DNA of 63,298 bases from Prescottella defluvii (GTDB lineage Bacteria > Actinomycetota > Actinomycetes > Mycobacteriales > Mycobacteriaceae), in NCBI RefSeq assembly GCF_000738775.1, contig NZ_JPOC01000062.1, positions 1-63,298 on the forward strand, written 5' to 3'. Of this stretch, positions 17,319-25,280 are shown piece by piece; position 1 is the stretch's first letter, and every line of letters starts with the position of its first letter. The notes beneath the pieces were generated by a model. It had not been told where the DNA came from, did no database searches, and saw only the letters and a list, made by a program, of their open reading frames with translations. Made by a program: the position numbers and the translations under genes.

Positions 17319-17885
17319 ATGGAGTCGACGCGTGTTGAGGTGGGAAGCGGAACCTGGGCGGTCCGTATCGGTGGGCCCGAGAGCCGGCACACCGTCCTCT
17401 TACTTCCCGATACGGGCGATTCGGCGGACGTCTTCGACGCCGTCTGCGCGCGCCTGCACGACTCCGATCTGCGGACCGTGGTCCCGGAGAACGTCGACGG
17501 GCTCGACGAGCCGTCGGTGATCGCGATGCTCGACGAACTGAAGCTGCCGTGGGTGAACCTCGTCGGCGCCGGGTCGGGTGCCGAGCTGGCGTGGTCGCTG
17601 GCCGCGAAGACGTTCGGCCGGTTCGCGAGCCTCGTCGTCGCCGACCGCGGCCATCCCGCGGTACCGGGGGCGGACGGGGCGGTGCGGGACGCGGCGTGCC
17701 CCGCCGTCGAACTGCCGACCACCGTGGTCGTCGGCACCGCGCTCGGACGTCCCTGCGCGGACGCCAGCGGCCGGTATGCGTATTCGGATTTCCGGATCGT
17801 CCAGCTCGACAGCATCGGCAACGTCCCCGCGGACGCCGCCCCGGAGTTGGCCAGCGAGATCGTCCTCCGCACCAGCTCCTGGTGA
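17319..17885 (+). CDS. Small alpha/beta hydrolase-like protein
   Basis: A 188-residue cytosolic protein. HTVLLLPDTGDSADVFDAVCARL resembles the first strand and oxyanion region of alpha/beta hydrolases, and LVGAGSGAELAWSLAAK occupies the nucleophile-elbow position with Ser in GAGSGAE. An ending such as ADRGHPAVPG is consistent, but a catalytic His is not obvious and the protein is short, so it may be a reduced or inactive member. TACCGT ends eight bases before the ATG, suggesting a leaderless transcript. It is 41 bases after the serine hydrolase gene. Confidence 0.72.
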   Translation: MESTRVEVGSGTWAVRIGGPESRHTVLLLPDTGDSADVFDAVCARLHDSDLRTVVPENVDGLDEPSVIAMLDELKLPWVNLVGAGSGAELAWSLAAKTFGRFASLVVADRGHPAVPGADGAVRDAACPAVELPTTVVVGTALGRPCADASGRYAYSDFRIVQLDSIGNVPADAAPELASEIVLRTSSW

Positions 17886-17929
17886 CGCCCGGCGGGCGGG
17901 GTGACCCGGGTCGACCGGCGCGAGGTTTC

Positions 17930-17935
17930 TAGACT
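17930..17935 (+). promoter_or_regulatory. -10 element for leaderless second SulP gene
   Basis: TAGACT ends six bases before the GTG at 17942 with no ribosome-binding sequence between, the arrangement expected for leaderless initiation. Confidence 0.45.
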
Positions 17936-17941
17936 CCTCCG

Positions 17942-19438
17942 GTGCTCGACACCGCTGCCGCCCCGCCCGACGTCACCTCCGTTCGCACCGCGTTGCGGTC
18001 GCCACGCCGACTCACCACCGAGGTGCTGGCCGGGTTGGTCACGTCCCTCGCGCTGATCCCCGAGGTGATCTCGTTCGCGGTCATCGCGGGAGTCGATCCC
18101 CGGGTGGCGCTGTACACCTCGTGCATCATGGCGATGACGATCGCGTTCGTCGGCGGACGTCCGGCGATGGTGTCGGCGGCGGCGGGCGCGACCGCACTGG
18201 TGATCGCACCCCTCGTCGCGTCGCACGGAATCGACTACCTCATCGCGGCGGTGTGGCTGGCCGGCGCCCTCCAGATCGTGCTCGCGGTGGCGGGTATCGC
18301 GAGACTGGTGCGGTTCATTCCGAGGTCGGTGATGATCGGCTTCGTCAACGCGCTCGCGATCCTCATCTTCAGCGCCCAGCTACGGCACCTGTTCGACGTG
18401 CCGTGGCTCGTGTATCCACTGGTCGTGGCGGGCCTGGTGATGATCGTGCTCGTGCCGAAGCTGACGACGTCGGTGCCGGCGCCGCTGATCGCGATCGTCG
18501 TCCTCACCGCGGTCGTCACGCTGTTCCATCTGGACGTCCCCGACGTCGCCGACCAGGGGGAGCTGCCGTCGGGCCTGCCCACCTGGATGATCCCGGACGT
18601 CCCGCTCACGTGGGAGACCCTCACGATCATCGCGCCGTTCGCGCTCGGGCTGGCGCTCGTGGGCCTGCTCGAATCGCTGCTCACCGCCAAGCTCGTCGAC
18701 GAGATCACCGACACCGGATCCGACAAGACCCGCGAGGCGTGGGGGCAGGGTGTCGCGAACATCGCCGGCGCCGCGTTCGGGGGCATGGGAGGCTGCGCGA
18801 TGATCGGCCAGACCATGATCAACGTGAAGGAAGGCCGGGCCCGGACCCGGATCTCGACGTTCCTCGCCGGCGCATTCCTCCTGGTGCTGTGTGTGACCGT
18901 CGGCGACGTCGTCGGTGCGATCCCGATGGCCGCGCTGGTCGCGGTGATGGTGGTGATCGCGGCCACCACGTTCGACTGGCGCAGCATCACCCCGCGCACG
19001 CTGCGGCTCATGCCGCGCAGCGAGACGCTCGTGATGGTCGTGACGGTCGTGGGGACCCTGGCCACCGAGAACCTCGCGGTCGGTGTCGTGCTCGGTGTCC
19101 TGACGGCGATGGTCGCGTTCGCGCGTCGCGTCGCGCACACGGCCCGCGTCGACGTCGACGACCGGGACGTCGACGGCGTCACCGTGCGGACCTACCGGGT
19201 GACGGGGCAACTGTTCTGGGCGTCGAGCAACGACCTGATTCATCGCTTCGACTACGCCGGTGGCCCGGACTCGGTGGTCGTCGACCTCACCGACGCCGAG
19301 GTGTGGGACGCCTCCACCGTGGCCACGCTCGATGCGGTGCTGCAGAAGTACGCCGCCGAGGGGGTATCCGCGCGCATCGTGGGCCTCGACGGGGCGAGCC
19401 TGAACCGGCTCGAGAGGTTGTCCGGGAAGCTCGGGTAG
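17942..19438 (+). CDS. SulP family anion transporter with STAS domain (second copy)
   Basis: A 498-residue membrane transporter. LTTEVLAGLVTSLALIPEVISFAVIAGVDP is the family N-terminal signature, but with SLALIPEVISFA in place of the LPQGMAYA type seen in sulfate carriers. Eleven or so membrane segments follow, then a C-terminal STAS domain (TGQLFWASSNDLIHRFDY, VVVDLTDAEVWDASTVATLDAVL). This variant resembles bacterial SulP members annotated as bicarbonate or dicarboxylate carriers, so sulfate should not be assumed despite the sulfur operon just downstream. GTG start, probably leaderless. Confidence 0.88.
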   Translation: MLDTAAAPPDVTSVRTALRSPRRLTTEVLAGLVTSLALIPEVISFAVIAGVDPRVALYTSCIMAMTIAFVGGRPAMVSAAAGATALVIAPLVASHGIDYLIAAVWLAGALQIVLAVAGIARLVRFIPRSVMIGFVNALAILIFSAQLRHLFDVPWLVYPLVVAGLVMIVLVPKLTTSVPAPLIAIVVLTAVVTLFHLDVPDVADQGELPSGLPTWMIPDVPLTWETLTIIAPFALGLALVGLLESLLTAKLVDEITDTGSDKTREAWGQGVANIAGAAFGGMGGCAMIGQTMINVKEGRARTRISTFLAGAFLLVLCVTVGDVVGAIPMAALVAVMVVIAATTFDWRSITPRTLRLMPRSETLVMVVTVVGTLATENLAVGVVLGVLTAMVAFARRVAHTARVDVDDRDVDGVTVRTYRVTGQLFWASSNDLIHRFDYAGGPDSVVVDLTDAEVWDASTVATLDAVLQKYAAEGVSARIVGLDGASLNRLERLSGKLG

Positions 19439-19602
19439 GCCCCGGGAATGCCGCCGTCGACCGCTCGTCTCACAGATGTCACCGTTCGTCGCCGCGCGTA
19501 TACGCACGATTTGGTCGCGGGGCGGAAGGCGCGTTAGCCTGCTCACACGGACACGCCGAACCCCGGTGTGCCGATTCTCGATCTCGTCCGGGAAGGACCT
19601 CG
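19439..19602 (+). other. Promoter and 5' leader region of the sulfur operon
   Basis: This 164-base stretch carries the promoter at 19511-19540 and the untranslated leader up to the cysteine-rich peptide. CACGCCGAACCCCGGTGTG near 19551-19569 can fold into a small hairpin. No other gene is evident. Confidence 0.5.
19511..19540 (+). promoter_or_regulatory. Predicted promoter of leader peptide and metQNI operon
   Basis: TTGGTC at 19511-19516 and TAGCCT at 19535-19540 are separated by 18 bases, a good housekeeping-sigma layout. Initiation near 19547 would leave about 56 bases of leader before the peptide start at 19603. No other pair upstream of the operon looks as good. Confidence 0.55.
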
Positions 19603-19677
19603 ATGCGCGGCACTGCAGTCACGGCCACCGCGACGCGAATGCGTTGCGTGTGTTGTCGCTGCATGCGCGTGAGCTGA
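19603..19677 (+). CDS. Cysteine-rich leader peptide (24 residues), likely attenuator
   Basis: GGAAGGA lies five bases before an ATG that opens a 24-codon frame. The peptide contains MRCVCCRCMR (residues 13-22) with Cys at 15, 17, 18 and 20. Four Cys codons within six is extreme for such a short frame. Short polycysteine frames upstream of sulfur genes are known in mycobacteria as cysteine-responsive attenuators: ribosome behaviour at the Cys codons reports cysteine supply. Here the frame is 126 bases upstream of an oxygenase-metQNI operon. CGCTGC overlapping the last Cys codons (19657-19662) is complementary to GCAGCG at 19758-19763, in the loop of the hairpin before the next gene, which offers a possible coupling. 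Confidence 0.78.
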   Translation: MRGTAVTATATRMRCVCCRCMRVS

Positions 19678-19741
19678 GACGAGATCCCCGCGCGACGTCC
19701 CCTCGAAGGCCGTCCCGCATCCCCGTGCTGATTCTTCCCAC

Positions 19742-19784
19742 CGGGCACCGAAACGTCGCAGCGTGAGTTATCCGCCGGTGCCCG
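19742..19784 (+). promoter_or_regulatory. Hairpin before the oxygenase ribosome-binding site
   Basis: CGGGCACCG (19742-19750) pairs perfectly with CGGTGCCCG (19776-19784). The 3' arm ends one base before the GGGGAAAGGA ribosome site of the gene at 19804. With no U tract after it, it fits control of translation or a Rho-type decision better than an intrinsic terminator. The loop holds GCAGCG, complementary to the Cys-codon region of the leader peptide, so two alternative folds are possible. Confidence 0.55.
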
Positions 19785-19803
19785 TGGGGAAAGGATCCAT
19801 GCC

Positions 19804-20802
19804 ATGTCCGCACACGCTCTCCCGATCATCGATCTGGACAACCTCGACGTCGACGCGCTCCGCAAGGTCACGCACGAGATCGGGTTCTTCTACCTGACCG
19901 GGCACGGCATCGACCAGCAGCTCACCGACGACCTGATCGCCACGTCCCGTGCGTTCTTCGCGTTGCCCGAGGCGGACAAGCTCGAGATCGAGAACAGCAA
20001 TTCGCCCCACTTCCGCGGCTACACCCGCGTCGGCGGTGAGCGCACCCAGGGCTACATCGACTGGCGCGAGCAGCTCGACATCGGACCCGAGCGGGCCGCG
20101 GTCGACCCGATCGACCCGGACCGTGCGTGGGACGTCCTGCACGGACCCAACCTGTGGCCCACGCGCATCCCGAAGCTGCGGGAGCTGGCCCTCGAGTGGT
20201 CGGCTCAGGCGCAGGCCGCCGGGCTCCGCCTGATCAGTGCCTGGGCGGTGTCGCTCGGCGCCCCCGCGGACTTCTTCGACGCCGCCTTCTCGGACCCCGA
20301 TCCGCTGCTGAAGATCGCCCGCTACCCGGGTCACGACGGCTCGGTGACCGGCCAGGGCGTCGGCAGCCACAAGGACGTCGGGGCGCTGACCCTGCTCTAC
20401 CCCGAGCCCGGCAGCGGCGGTTTCCAGGTGGAAACAGACGGCGGCTGGCTCGACGTCGCACCGATCCCCGGCCACCTGCTGGTCAACATCGGCGAGCTGC
20501 TCGAGGTCGCCACCGGCGGCTACCTCAAGGCCACCGTGCACCGGGTGCTGCCGCCGGCCGCCGGCACCGACCGGGTCTCGCTGCCGTTCTTCCTCAACCC
20601 CGGCTACGACCACGCCCTGCCCACCGTGCCGCTGGCGCCCGAGCTCGCGGCCGAGGCCGCCGGCGTCGGCCCCGACCAGCACGGCGGCACCCTGCACGCC
20701 CGCTACGGCCTCAACGCCCTCAAGTCGCGCCTGCGCGCGCACCCCAACGTCACCGAGCGGTACCACCGCGACCTGCTCGACCTGCCCGCCCTGCGCGGCT
20801 GA
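19804..20802 (+). CDS. Isopenicillin N synthase-type Fe(II)/2-oxoglutarate oxygenase
   Basis: A 332-residue cytosolic non-haem iron oxygenase. The N-terminal DIOX_N region (PIIDLDNLDVDALRKVTHEIGFFYLTGHGI) precedes a jelly-roll core with the iron facial triad His189-x-Asp191 and His246 and the substrate/co-substrate pair Arg257-x-Ser259 (RVS). The family oxidises small molecules including thiols. Its place as first gene of a metQNI operon behind a polycysteine leader suggests it releases or modifies sulfur from an imported compound; that is inference. GGGGAAAGGA precedes the ATG, and the site is next to a hairpin. Confidence 0.88.
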   Translation: MSAHALPIIDLDNLDVDALRKVTHEIGFFYLTGHGIDQQLTDDLIATSRAFFALPEADKLEIENSNSPHFRGYTRVGGERTQGYIDWREQLDIGPERAAVDPIDPDRAWDVLHGPNLWPTRIPKLRELALEWSAQAQAAGLRLISAWAVSLGAPADFFDAAFSDPDPLLKIARYPGHDGSVTGQGVGSHKDVGALTLLYPEPGSGGFQVETDGGWLDVAPIPGHLLVNIGELLEVATGGYLKATVHRVLPPAAGTDRVSLPFFLNPGYDHALPTVPLAPELAAEAAGVGPDQHGGTLHARYGLNALKSRLRAHPNVTERYHRDLLDLPALRG

Positions 20803-20833
20803 CCATCTCGACCCGATCGGAAGGCTCCTCCCA

Positions 20834-21667
20834 ATGTTCTTGCGCCGCACTGCTGTCCTGTCCGCCGCCGCTCTGCTCACCGTGGGCCTGGCCGCCTGCT
20901 CGTCGGGCGGTGACGGGGACAAGCTGGTGATCTCCGCGTCCACCACCCCGCACGTGGAGATCCTCGAGCACATCGCCGACTCCGGCGCCCTCGGCGACGT
21001 CACCCTCGACATCAAGCCGGTCACCGGCGAGATCGACCCCAACGAGCTGCTCGTCGCCGGTGACGTGAAGGTCAACTACTTCCAGCACGCCCCGTACCTC
21101 GCGGACTGGCAGAAGCAGAAGGGCGTGGACGATCTCGTCGCGGTCGCCGACGTCCACCTCGAGCCGATGGGCCTGTACTCGGAGAAGGTCACCGCGGTCG
21201 ACCAGATCGCCGACGGGTCGACCATCGCGCTGCCCAAGGACACCACCAACTTCTCGCGCGGGCTGTACCTGCTCGAGTCCGCCGGTCTGATCGAGATGGA
21301 CGTGCCGTTCGCCGACGCCAACCTGTCGGTCGTGACGCAGAAGAACATCAAGGCCAACCCGAAGAACCTGAAGTTCGTCGAGATCGAGCGCTCGCAGATC
21401 GCCCGCAACCTGGGCGACCCGCAGATCACCGCGGCGATCATCAACTCGAACTACGCGCTCGAGGCCGGCCTGAATCCGACCGCGGACTCCCTCATCGCGG
21501 AGAAGGCGGAGGGCAACCCGTTCGCGAACCTGCTCGTCGTCCGCGCCGCCGACGAGAACGATCCCGGCGTCAAGGCCCTCGCCGAGGCCCTCGAGTCGCC
21601 GGAGACCGCCGCCTGGATCCAGGAGAACTACTCCGGCGCCGTCATCCCGGTCCACGCGGGCAGCTGA
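20834..21667 (+). CDS. metQ: MetQ/NlpA-type substrate-binding lipoprotein
   Basis: The 277-residue extracytoplasmic lipoprotein starts MFLRRTAVLS with lipobox LAAC and Cys22, followed by a short Ser/Gly linker. The NlpA fold is shown by LVISASTTPHVEILEHI, VNYFQHAPYLADW and the conserved DQIADGSTIALPKDTTNFSRGLYLLESAGLI. It should capture methionine or a related sulfur compound for MetNI. The gene is 31 bases after the oxygenase, and its stop TGA shares one base with the metN ATG, so production is coupled. Confidence 0.9.
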   Translation: MFLRRTAVLSAAALLTVGLAACSSGGDGDKLVISASTTPHVEILEHIADSGALGDVTLDIKPVTGEIDPNELLVAGDVKVNYFQHAPYLADWQKQKGVDDLVAVADVHLEPMGLYSEKVTAVDQIADGSTIALPKDTTNFSRGLYLLESAGLIEMDVPFADANLSVVTQKNIKANPKNLKFVEIERSQIARNLGDPQITAAIINSNYALEAGLNPTADSLIAEKAEGNPFANLLVVRAADENDPGVKALAEALESPETAAWIQENYSGAVIPVHAGS

Positions 21668-22701
21668 TGATCACCGTCGAGAACCTGGTCAAGACCTTCC
21701 CCGCAGCTGCCGGCGCGGGGAAGGTCTCGGCTCTGCGCGGCATCGACCTCGAGATCGCCGACGGCGAGATCTTCGGCATCGTCGGGCCGTCGGGCGCCGG
21801 TAAATCGACGCTGCTGCGATGCCTGAACCTGCTCGAGCGTCCCACCAGCGGACGCATCGTGCTCCGCGGCGACGACGTCTCGCAGCTGACCGGTGCCGGT
21901 CAGCGGCAGGCACGTCGCCGCATCGGCACCGTGTTCCAACAGTTCAACCTGCTGCACTCGCGGACCGTCCGGGCCAACATCGAGTTTCCGCTCGAACTGG
22001 CCGGACTTGACCGCAAGCAGCGCCGGGCCCGCGCCGACGAACTGATCGAGCTGGTCGGTCTCGCCGGCAAGGAGAAGTCGTTCCCGTCGCAGCTGTCGGG
22101 TGGTCAGCAGCAGCGTGTGGGCATCGCCCGTGCCCTGGCGTCGGAGCCCGACGTGCTGCTGTGTGACGAGGCGACCAGTGCGCTCGACCCCGACACCACC
22201 GATCAGGTGCTGGATCTGCTCGCCGAACTGAACCGCAGGCTCGGCGTCACAGTCGTGCTCATCACCCACGAACTGGGGGTGCTGCGCCGGATCTGCACCT
22301 CCGCAGCCCGGCTCGAGGACGGCCGGATCGCGGAGACCGGACGGATCCTCGACCTGGTCGGAACGCCCGGCTCGGTGCTCGGCGCGGCGATCGTCCCGGT
22401 CGGGGACGACCCGTCCGTGGGCGACGACGCCGATACCGCGATGGTCACCACGATCGGTGACGACGCGCACGGCCCGTGGCTCGCGCAACTCGTCCGCAAG
22501 CTGGACGTCGACATCTCCGTCGTCGGCGGTCGCGTCGAACAGGTCTCCGGTGTCACGGTCGGCCGACTGCGTCTGCGTTTCGGTCCCGATGTGAACCGGG
22601 CCGACGTCGAGGCGTTCGTGGAGACACAGCCGGGTACCACCCTGGCATGGGGTGCACGACCGGAAACGACCGGCGCAGTGGCGCAGGGGGCAACCGCATG
22701 A
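21667..22701 (+). CDS. metN: Methionine-type ABC importer ATPase with NIL domain
   Basis: A 344-residue ATPase on the inner face of the membrane. Walker A GPSGAGKST is at 40-48, the signature is LSGGQQQRVGIARAL, Walker B LLCDEATSALD, and the switch His is in LITHELGVL. The C-terminal 90 residues (TIGDDAHGPWLAQLVRKLDVDISVVGG, then FGPDVNRADVEAFV) form a NIL/ACT-like domain that in E. coli MetN binds methionine and shuts off transport. So feedback by substrate is expected. It overlaps metI by four bases. Confidence 0.93.
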   Translation: MITVENLVKTFPAAAGAGKVSALRGIDLEIADGEIFGIVGPSGAGKSTLLRCLNLLERPTSGRIVLRGDDVSQLTGAGQRQARRRIGTVFQQFNLLHSRTVRANIEFPLELAGLDRKQRRARADELIELVGLAGKEKSFPSQLSGGQQQRVGIARALASEPDVLLCDEATSALDPDTTDQVLDLLAELNRRLGVTVVLITHELGVLRRICTSAARLEDGRIAETGRILDLVGTPGSVLGAAIVPVGDDPSVGDDADTAMVTTIGDDAHGPWLAQLVRKLDVDISVVGGRVEQVSGVTVGRLRLRFGPDVNRADVEAFVETQPGTTLAWGARPETTGAVAQGATA

Positions 22702-23366
22702 ACAAGCTGACCTGGACCGACTCGCTCCCCGAGGTGTGGGAGGCGACGCAGGAAACCCTGTACATGGTGGGAATCTCGTTCGTGCTCACGGTGATCGGCG
22801 GCGTCGTCCTCGGCGTGGTGCTGCACGTGACCTCGCCGAGCGGACTGTGGCCGCAGCGCGCCGTCAACGCGGTGCTCGGCGCCATCGTCAACGTCTTCCG
22901 TTCACTGCCGTTCCTGATCCTGATGATCGCGCTGATCGGCCTGACACGGCTGATCGTCGGCACCGCGATCGGTCCGACCGCCGCGATCGTGCCGCTGACG
23001 ATCGGCGCGATCCCGTTCTATGCGCGGGTCGTCGAATCCGCCCTGCGTGAGGTACCCGTCGGCCGGGTCGAGGCCGCGCAGGTGATGGGCGCGAGCAACG
23101 GTCAGATCGTCCGAAAAGTGTTGCTGCCGGAGTCGGTTTCGGCGTTGGTCGCCGGCGCGACCCTGACCGTGGTGCTGCTCGTCGGGTACTCGGCGATGGC
23201 CGGTGTCATCGGTGGCGGCGGACTGGGCGACTTCGCGATCGTCTACGGCTACCAGCGGTTCAACACGCCGGTACTGCTGGTGGCGGTCGTCGTGCTCATC
23301 GTCCTGGTGCAGATCCTGCAGTCCATCGGCGACGGTATCGTCCGGGCACTGAAGCACCGCAAGTAG
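22698..23366 (+). CDS. metI: Methionine-type ABC importer permease
   Basis: The 222-residue permease has five hydrophobic segments and the EAA-loop sequence EVPVGRVEAAQVMGASNGQIVRKVLLPES that docks the ATPase. NVFRSLPFLILMIALIGLTRLIVGT is typical of MetI. Its ATG overlaps the metN stop (ATGA). It ends the operon, and a strong hairpin follows within 10 bases. Confidence 0.93.
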   Translation: MNKLTWTDSLPEVWEATQETLYMVGISFVLTVIGGVVLGVVLHVTSPSGLWPQRAVNAVLGAIVNVFRSLPFLILMIALIGLTRLIVGTAIGPTAAIVPLTIGAIPFYARVVESALREVPVGRVEAAQVMGASNGQIVRKVLLPESVSALVAGATLTVVLLVGYSAMAGVIGGGGLGDFAIVYGYQRFNTPVLLVAVVVLIVLVQILQSIGDGIVRALKHRK

Positions 23367-23375
23367 GCGTCGGCT

Positions 23376-23426
23376 CCGATCGTGGAGCGTTCCTTCCGCC
23401 GGGCGAGAGGAATCCTCCACGATCGG
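23376..23426. terminator. Bidirectional hairpin after metI
   Basis: CCGATCGTGGAG (23376-23387) pairs perfectly with its complement ending at 23426. Inside, after a 2x2 mismatch, TTCCT pairs with AGGAA, leaving a loop of about 13 bases. It sits between the convergent metI and the gene ending at 23438. Its sequence resembles the hairpin at 25281-25338. Confidence 0.75.
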
Positions 23427-23437
23427 CGGCGTCGCGA

Positions 23438-23806
23438 TCAGGGGGCGCCGGAGAGCGAGTAGACGACGTACTTGTCGCCCCACTTCAGGAAGGCGCTGGT
23501 CGTCGCCTGACCACGGATCTCGTCGTTCTGCCACTGGTAGACGGGGTGCCCGGGCGGCAGGGATCCGACCCGTTCGAGGGTGTAGCGATCGAGGTGACCC
23601 GGTGGGTACCGCCCGTCGACGTCCTCACGACTGAGTGGCGGCAACCGGCCCTGCACGTAGGTTCGATCCAGGGACGTGATTCGTTCCGGCGGCGCAAAGA
23701 CATTGACGCTGTGGTAGACGAAAGCCAGATAAAGATAGACCGCCGCGACGGCGGTCACGAGCACCGCCGCGCCGATCTTCGACGCGCGACGAACCAGCAA
23801 TGGCAT
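23438..23806 (-). CDS. Small membrane-anchored hypothetical protein
   Basis: A 122-residue protein with one N-terminal membrane segment (about residues 12-32, IGAAVLVTAVAAVYLYLAFVY) and an outward polar domain: ERITSLDRTYVQGRLPPLSREDVDGRYPPGHLDRYTLERVG, then WGDKYVVYSLSGAP. No family recognised. ATG 23806 was preferred to the TTG at 23821. It lies 99 bases downstream of the secreted lipase in the same direction and may share its transcript. Confidence 0.65.
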   Translation of the reverse strand: MPLLVRRASKIGAAVLVTAVAAVYLYLAFVYHSVNVFAPPERITSLDRTYVQGRLPPLSREDVDGRYPPGHLDRYTLERVGSLPPGHPVYQWQNDEIRGQATTSAFLKWGDKYVVYSLSGAP

Positions 23807-23904
23807 GGCACACGATAACAATGGTCGAGAAGCGGCCCGGCGCCACGGGCGCGACGACGTCTTCTGCTCCGGCGTCCCTGCCTTGCTGTGTCAGATCCCC
23901 GCGG

Positions 23905-25209
23905 TCAGTTCGACCCGAGGGAGGCGCTCGATCCGCTGGATCCGACGGACCCGCTCGACCCGCTCGATCCGCTCGACCCGAGGGAGCCGCTGGACCCGAG
24001 GGATCCCGTGGACGCGGGCCCGCACCGTGGATCGCCCGATCCGGGCTCGCACTGGAACACCGTGGCGATGAAGTCGACTGCGTCCGCCTCGTTGGCGTAC
24101 ATGCTGCCGATGTGATCGGCCGGATACACCTCGAACTCCGGGAAGGTGCCGGCCAGACCCATGTCCGCGACGAGCTTGATCGTCAACGGCAGTGGCACGG
24201 TGAGGTCTTCGGCTCCCTGCGCGATCATCAGCGGCCGGTCGTATCCGGAGGTCGGCACCTGCAGGTAGTCGCGCAACGCGGCCATCAGTGCCGGTTCGTT
24301 GAGGGAACGCGAAAGCATCTGGCCCACAGAAATATTCGCGGACAGTCGGGAGAACTCCCGATAGGGTAGCTCCGGTGCCGCGTCGACCAGGGTGCGTCCG
24401 ATCGGCGTCAGATAGCTGTTCACGTCGAGCTCGGGATGGATGTCGCGGAACCCGGCGATCACGAAGGTCATGAAGTTGGTGAGCCCGGCGAGGCCCTCCG
24501 GCGGAAAGCCCGGTCCGGCCAGCGGGGCGATCGTCTCGATGTTCGACGGCACGCCGACGGCGACCGCGCCCACGTAGTCCAACTCGGGTGCGTATCGGGT
24601 GGCGGCGTGCGCGGTGAACACCGCGGCCTGCCCGCCCTCGGACAGGCCGACGACCGCCCACCGCGGTGAGAGCCGGTCGTCGACGGCGCGGGCCGCACGC
24701 ACCGAGTCGATCACACTGTGCGCCGCGGACTTCCCCTCCAGATAGGGCGGGACGCCGGGGGTGCCGAGCCCGATGTAGTCGGTGGCCGCCACGGCATAGC
24801 CACGACTGAGCCAGTTCGACACGTAGCGACTGCTCCCGGAGTCGACACCGTTGCGTGACGGGGCGTCCGCGTCGGAATTGCCGATGGTTCCGTGTGCCCA
24901 GGCGATGACCGGCCAGCCGCCCGACGGCGGCGGACCGGCCGGGACGAACACCATTCCGGTGGAGGGCGTCCGGCCGGTCGGGCCTGTGGTCACATAGGTG
25001 ATCCGGTACGCGGCGCCCGTACCCGGTAGCCAGAACTCCTGCGGCAGTGGGGCCGACTCGACGACGGTCCCGGGATCGTCCAGGGCCGGCGCCGCGACCG
25101 GCGTCGCCTGCACGGACGAAACCGTGGGAGTGATGATCTGCGGTGCAACGGCGATCAGGGCGATGGCGATCGCAGTGCCGATGCGGCGGCCGAGTCCGGT
25201 GCTCGTCAT
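23905..25209 (-). CDS. Secreted lipase-family alpha/beta hydrolase with Gly/Ser repeat tail
   Basis: A 434-residue exported hydrolase. Residues 1-36 form a signal peptide ending near VQATPVAA. The fold matches secretory lipases (LIP family): VIAWAHGTIG oxyanion region, nucleophile Ser190 in GLSEGG, Asp335 in GAEDLTVPL and His366 in ADHIGS. Cys387 and Cys396 could form a disulfide. Residues 399-434 are a low-complexity tail of GSLGSS and GSSGSSGS units, absent from usual family members. A TAGATT element (25216-25221) ends six bases before the ATG, so it is likely leaderless. Confidence 0.88.
   Translation of the reverse strand: MTSTGLGRRIGTAIAIALIAVAPQIITPTVSSVQATPVAAPALDDPGTVVESAPLPQEFWLPGTGAAYRITYVTTGPTGRTPSTGMVFVPAGPPPSGGWPVIAWAHGTIGNSDADAPSRNGVDSGSSRYVSNWLSRGYAVAATDYIGLGTPGVPPYLEGKSAAHSVIDSVRAARAVDDRLSPRWAVVGLSEGGQAAVFTAHAATRYAPELDYVGAVAVGVPSNIETIAPLAGPGFPPEGLAGLTNFMTFVIAGFRDIHPELDVNSYLTPIGRTLVDAAPELPYREFSRLSANISVGQMLSRSLNEPALMAALRDYLQVPTSGYDRPLMIAQGAEDLTVPLPLTIKLVADMGLAGTFPEFEVYPADHIGSMYANEADAVDFIATVFQCEPGSGDPRCGPASTGSLGSSGSLGSSGSSGSSGSVGSSGSSASLGSN
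23908..24015 (-). repeat. Tandem 9-base-unit repeat encoding Gly/Ser tail
   Basis: The last 36 codons of the lipase are built from imperfect 9-base units, visible on the plus strand as repeated CCGCTCGAC/CCGCTCGAT and CCCGAGGGA. They encode GSS/GSL triplets. Such arrays can change copy number by slippage, giving a variable-length tail. Confidence 0.75.
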
Positions 25210-25215
25210 CCGCGG

Positions 25216-25221
25216 AATCTA
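25216..25221 (-). promoter_or_regulatory. -10 element for leaderless lipase gene
   Basis: On the minus strand TAGATT ends six bases before the ATG at 25209, with no ribosome-binding site between. Confidence 0.45.
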
Positions 25222-25280
25222 GCTCAGCGCCAACACTCGTCGCGGTGATTCGCAGGAACCGGGAGGTAGGTGCGGGTTCC

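Noticed and set aside
19742-19784. Hairpin as an intrinsic terminator
   Set aside because: It is followed by GTGGGGAAAGGA, with no U tract, and leads straight into a ribosome site.
23807-23821. TTG 23821 as start of the small membrane protein
   Set aside because: ATG 23806 is just inside and a TTG would add only five residues without a ribosome site.
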